Part shown: positions 41,598 through 43,822 of the stretch, piece after piece | Position numbering within the stretch: the stretch's first letter is position 1 | How the letters are laid out: the number at the start of each line of letters is the position of its first letter | Source: JBBDSH01 sp040905045 | GTDB taxonomy: Bacteria; Pseudomonadota; Gammaproteobacteria; Eutrophobiales; Eutrophobiaceae | Reading direction: 5' to 3' | DNA length: 43,822 nt | Assembly: GCA_040905045.1 (NCBI GenBank) | Contig: JBBDSH010000040.1 | Location: forward strand, 1-43,822 | Translations under genes and position numbers: made by a program | Notes under the pieces: generated by a model | What the model was told of the DNA's origin: nothing | What the model saw: the letters and a program-made list of their open reading frames with translations, nothing else | The model's database searches: none

Positions 41598-42525
41598 AGA
41601 TTTCGATTGCCATGCCGTCATAGGACACTTCCCAGCCGGCCGCCTCGACCTGTTTGCGTTCCTCGCTGTCATCCAGAAGGATGGGATTGGTGGTATTGAT
41701 ATGAATGAAGATTTTGCGCTTGATGTTCAGGTCCTTCAGCGCTTCCATGGTCCCCTCCGGTCCCGATACACTCATGTGCCCCATGCGCTGCGCGGTCTTG
41801 ACGCCGACGCCGCCGCGTATCATTTCATCGTCCACCCACAGGGTGCCGTCGAAAAAGATTAAATCGGCGCCCCGTATCCGATCCGCCACTTCCGCGGTCA
41901 TCTGCGCACAGGCCGGCATATAAATAAATTTCGCGTCGCTCTTCATATTCTCAACTTCCAGGGCAATGGTATCTTCCTCGACGGAACCGAAATTCTCGCC
42001 CTTGCTCTCATCTTCCAGCCACAGGGCCACCTTGCCGGGCACGGCGAACGGCGTCACGCGAATATTCATGGGGGTGCCGTCCGCCTTTTGCAGTTCCAGC
42101 GGCTCTTCCAGATGCATGGCCTCTCGGGAGACGAATTCCGGATTCAGGACATTGAAAATACTGTTGGCTGCCAGCACATCCAGAACCCGCTGCGTGGCGT
42201 AGATGCGCAGGGGCTGGGATTCGCGCAGATTCAGTAATCCGGCGACGTGATCCACATCGGCATTGGTGAGAACAGCACCCTGGATGGGACTGTGACGCAG
42301 ATCCCTTTTCGGATGCAGAATCTCGTTATTATTAATTTGCTGGCGCAGATCCGGCGAGGCGTTGAACAGAAACCAGTCTTCGCCATCGGCACTGACGGCA
42401 ATGGAAGACTGGGTACGTTGCTTTGCGTTCGGGTCGTTCTGCCGCGCCCGCCGGCTGTTGGGATGATTGCAGTTCCACTGGGGGAAACCACCCCCCGCCG
42501 CCGCACCTAATACTCGTATAAACAT
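41596..42525 (-). CDS. pqqB: PqqB-like metallo-beta-lactamase-fold hydrolase
   Basis: A 309-residue protein closely resembling PqqB, a metal-dependent hydroxylase-like protein of pyrroloquinoline quinone synthesis. Matching segments: VLGAAAGGGFPQWNCN, RTQSSIAVS, NASPDLRQQI, TNADVDHVAGLLNLRE, FDGTLWVDDE, GVGVKTAQRMGHMSVSGPEG and HINTTNPILLDDSEER. The CxCxxC metal motif of canonical PqqB (CNCANC) reads CNHPNS here, so two of three cysteines are lost. No other pqq gene is in the window; it sits within the Moco cluster, between moeA and moaE. It may be an orphan paralogue with a different role. Starts at ATG 42525. Confidence 0.85.
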   Translation of the reverse strand: MFIRVLGAAAGGGFPQWNCNHPNSRRARQNDPNAKQRTQSSIAVSADGEDWFLFNASPDLRQQINNNEILHPKRDLRHSPIQGAVLTNADVDHVAGLLNLRESQPLRIYATQRVLDVLAANSIFNVLNPEFVSREAMHLEEPLELQKADGTPMNIRVTPFAVPGKVALWLEDESKGENFGSVEEDTIALEVENMKSDAKFIYMPACAQMTAEVADRIRGADLIFFDGTLWVDDEMIRGGVGVKTAQRMGHMSVSGPEGTMEALKDLNIKRKIFIHINTTNPILLDDSEERKQVEAAGWEVSYDGMAIEI

Positions 42526-42580
42526 TATCTATTCCTTATACATTCTTGCTGTATTGTTGTTTCGCGCTTGAACCAAGCCG

Positions 42581-42659
42581 GTAAGGAGTAAGGCGTGAGG
42601 AGTGAGGTAAAACCCGGGCAATTTTTAACTCCTTACACCTTATCTCTCACTCCTCACTA
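42581..42659. repeat. Inverted heptad array H (GTAAGGA/GTGAGGA type)
   Basis: Left arm 42581-42609 (GTAAGGAGTAAGGCGTGAGG and on) and right arm 42627-42659 (TAACTCCTTACACCTTATCT and on) surround a 17-bp spacer. The right arm encodes the last residues and stop of moaE, on the minus strand. It lies between moaE and the PqqB-like gene, both on the minus strand. Confidence 0.85.
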
Positions 42660-43102
42660 TAACCCGTAGTATTCGATTCCACCCAGCGTTCGCCGTCGTC
42701 CAGTTGTTCCTTCTTCCAGAACGGTGCCCGCGATTTCAGATCCTCGATAATATACCGGCAGGCGTCCATGGCGTCACCCCGGTGCGCGGACCACACCGCC
42801 ACCAGGACAATGACATCATCGATGCGGATTTCGCCGACACGATGCAGAATCAGGCAATCCAGTACTCGCCAGCGCTCACCGGCCTGCGCGGCTATTTCAT
42901 GAAGGTGTTTCTCCGTCATGCCGGGATAATGTTCCAGAGTCATGCCCCTGACACTGCTGCCCTCATTGAAATCCCGCATGGTACCGACAAAAACGCAAGT
43001 CGCACCGGCCTTGCCTGTAATAGCCAGTATTTTCTGGTAGGCGGCCACCTCTCGGTAAGGCTCAAAGACTTCCTTTCTGATCTCGATACGCACGTCTGTC
43101 AA
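42647..43102 (-). CDS. moaE: Molybdopterin synthase catalytic subunit
   Basis: Large subunit of molybdopterin synthase, which adds two sulfurs carried by MoaD to precursor Z. It is 151 residues. The core TLEHYPGMTEKHLHEIAAQAGERW, HRVGEIRIDDVIVLVAVWSAHRGDA and LKSRAPFWKKE (with the two active-site lysines) are standard. The start is TTG 43102 overlapping the moaD stop, or GTG 43093, better spaced from GGCGG; no ATG is near. The C-terminus Ser-Glu-Glu-stop comes from heptad array H. Confidence 0.94.
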   Translation of the reverse strand: MTDVRIEIRKEVFEPYREVAAYQKILAITGKAGATCVFVGTMRDFNEGSSVRGMTLEHYPGMTEKHLHEIAAQAGERWRVLDCLILHRVGEIRIDDVIVLVAVWSAHRGDAMDACRYIIEDLKSRAPFWKKEQLDDGERWVESNTTGYSEE

Positions 43103-43332
43103 CCGCCGGTTACGGCGGGGAAAAACGCCACTTCATCGCCATCGGCCAGTTCCACATCGCCCTTGACGTATTCCATGTTGACCGCCGTCATCAGGGATTC
43201 CGGCATGGGCTCGCCGTCATTAGCCTTTTTCCATAAACGGGACAGACGCATGCCATCCTCAAACTCGATCGTTTCTTCGTTGCGGCCCAGCGTCTCGCGC
43301 AGGCTGGCGAAATATTTCACTGTAACAGCCAT
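43099..43332 (-). CDS. moaD: Molybdopterin synthase sulfur carrier subunit
   Basis: Ubiquitin-like small subunit that carries sulfur as a C-terminal thiocarboxylate. It is 77 residues and ends in Gly-Gly (FFPAVTGG), the site of activation by MoeB. ATG 43332 is chosen; a longer frame exists upstream with no family similarity. Its stop overlaps the moaE start, so the two subunits are coupled. It is divergent from moaC. Confidence 0.94.
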   Translation of the reverse strand: MAVTVKYFASLRETLGRNEETIEFEDGMRLSRLWKKANDGEPMPESLMTAVNMEYVKGDVELADGDEVAFFPAVTGG

Positions 43333-43365
43333 AAATCCGGTTTCCGTTTCATTGAAAGCATGTCT

Positions 43366-43371
43366 ATTATA
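43366..43371 (-). promoter_or_regulatory. Possible -10 element for moaD-moaE
   Basis: On the minus strand TATAAT lies 34 bp before the moaD ATG. The -35 region is weak. The 65-bp divergent gap with moaC must carry both promoters. Confidence 0.35.
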
Positions 43372-43397
43372 GAGTGTGGTAAAATAAAAATCATACC

Positions 43398-43822
43398 ATG
43401 TCCAGACTGACACATTTCAATCAACAGGGCGAGGCCCATATGGTCGATGTCGGCGACAAGCCGGACAGCCGCCGTGTCGCCGTCGCGGAAGGCAGTATCC
43501 GCATGCAGCCGGAAACCCTGTCCATGATAATCCAGGGCGATCACAGGAAAGGCGATGTCCTGGGCATCGCCCGGGTCGCCGGCATCATGGCGGCCAAGAA
43601 AACCGCGGATCTGGTTCCCCTGTGTCACCCGTTGTCACTGAGTCACATCGAGATCAACCTGGTGCCGGCGGAAGAAGACAACTCGGTTCATTGTCGCGCT
43701 CATGTGGAAACCACCGGACCGACCGGCGTCGAGATGGAGGCCCTGACCGCCGTACAGATCGCCCTGCTCACCATCTACGACATGTGCAAGGCCGTGGACC
43801 GCGGCATGGTCATGGATAACAT
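43398..43822 (+). CDS. moaC: Cyclic pyranopterin monophosphate synthase (3' end cut)
   Basis: Second enzyme of Moco synthesis, which converts the MoaA product to cyclic pyranopterin monophosphate. About 141 codons of roughly 160 are present before the window edge. Visible motifs: MVDVGDKPDSRRVAVAEG at the N-terminus, KKTADLVPLCHPLSLSHIEI and EMEALTAVQIALLTIYDMCK followed by AVDRGM, holding the conserved residues of the MoaC active site. It is divergent from moaD. Confidence 0.95.
   Translation, partial: MSRLTHFNQQGEAHMVDVGDKPDSRRVAVAEGSIRMQPETLSMIIQGDHRKGDVLGIARVAGIMAAKKTADLVPLCHPLSLSHIEINLVPAEEDNSVHCRAHVETTGPTGVEMEALTAVQIALLTIYDMCKAVDRGMVMDN

Noticed and set aside
4488..42659. Heptad arrays as CRISPR arrays
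   Set aside because: Units are 7 bases with no spacers between them and no cas genes; the arms are inverted, not direct repeats with unique spacers.

Overview
The window looks like the chromosome of a free-living gammaproteobacterium. The signs are an EF-P/EpmA/EpmB lysylation module, ParC/ParE, xseB-ispA, Hsp15, HtpX, AmpG, a Braun-type lipoprotein and a near-complete molybdenum cofactor (Moco) set. A sulfur- or nitrogen-cycling lineage such as Chromatiales-like bacteria is a guess from gene content only. I see no tRNA, rRNA, CRISPR array, prophage or intact insertion sequence. The first gene (a DinG/YoaA-type helicase) and the last (moaC) are cut by the window edges.

Layout. 1-4.5 kb: helicase, epmA, efp and, divergently, epmB, which together make and modify elongation factor P. 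4.6-11.8 kb: htpX, parC, a small membrane protein, a HAD phosphatase and parE. 11.9-14.3 kb: a rubrerythrin / two-cluster Fe-S protein / DUF3501 operon. 14.7-17.7 kb: xseB, ispA, folE2 and, convergent, mazG. 18-21 kb: an HNH nuclease, a small exported protein, a Braun-type lipoprotein ending in lysine and an L,D-transpeptidase that may anchor it. 21-24 kb: moaB, hslR, a MATE exporter and a nitroreductase. 24-28.6 kb: a MoxR / DUF58 / transglutaminase operon. 28.7-32.5 kb: a tiny DUF3012 lipoprotein, a CMD-Rieske fusion, a membrane-spanning PP2C-FGE-like fusion and a His/Gly-rich exported protein. 32.6-36.5 kb: an Rdx protein, AmpG, a CYTH triphosphatase and an OFA-family transporter. 37-43.8 kb: moaA-fdhD-mobA-mobB-moeA, then a pqqB-like gene, moaE-moaD and moaC. 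With fdhD and an OFA transporter alongside, this end points to Moco supply for a formate dehydrogenase or similar enzyme.

The most unusual feature is the intergenic DNA. At least eight gene 3' ends carry arrays of 7-base units (GTGAGGA/GTAAGGA type), nearly always as two inverted arms around a short spacer, so the transcript folds into a long hairpin. Because the unit is 7 bases and contains TGA or TAA, three units place a stop codon in all three frames. Several genes take their own stop codon, and often a Ser-Glu-Glu C-terminus, from the array. Three further arrays use a second heptad (GTGGCTG/GTGGCTC/GTAGCTA). Separate families of nested palindromes also occur: a cloverleaf-like element present twice in opposite orientation (one copy inside 26-bp perfect inverted repeats), a 178-bp palindrome near 29 kb, and short families built on GCAATATGCGGGCTA and AGAACCTRTCTCAAAATTCT.

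The best protein-level candidates for something new are the PP2C-transmembrane-FGE-like fusion with its small exported neighbour, the CMD-Rieske fusion that has lost its CMD cysteines, and a PqqB-like hydrolase with an altered metal motif inside the Moco cluster.
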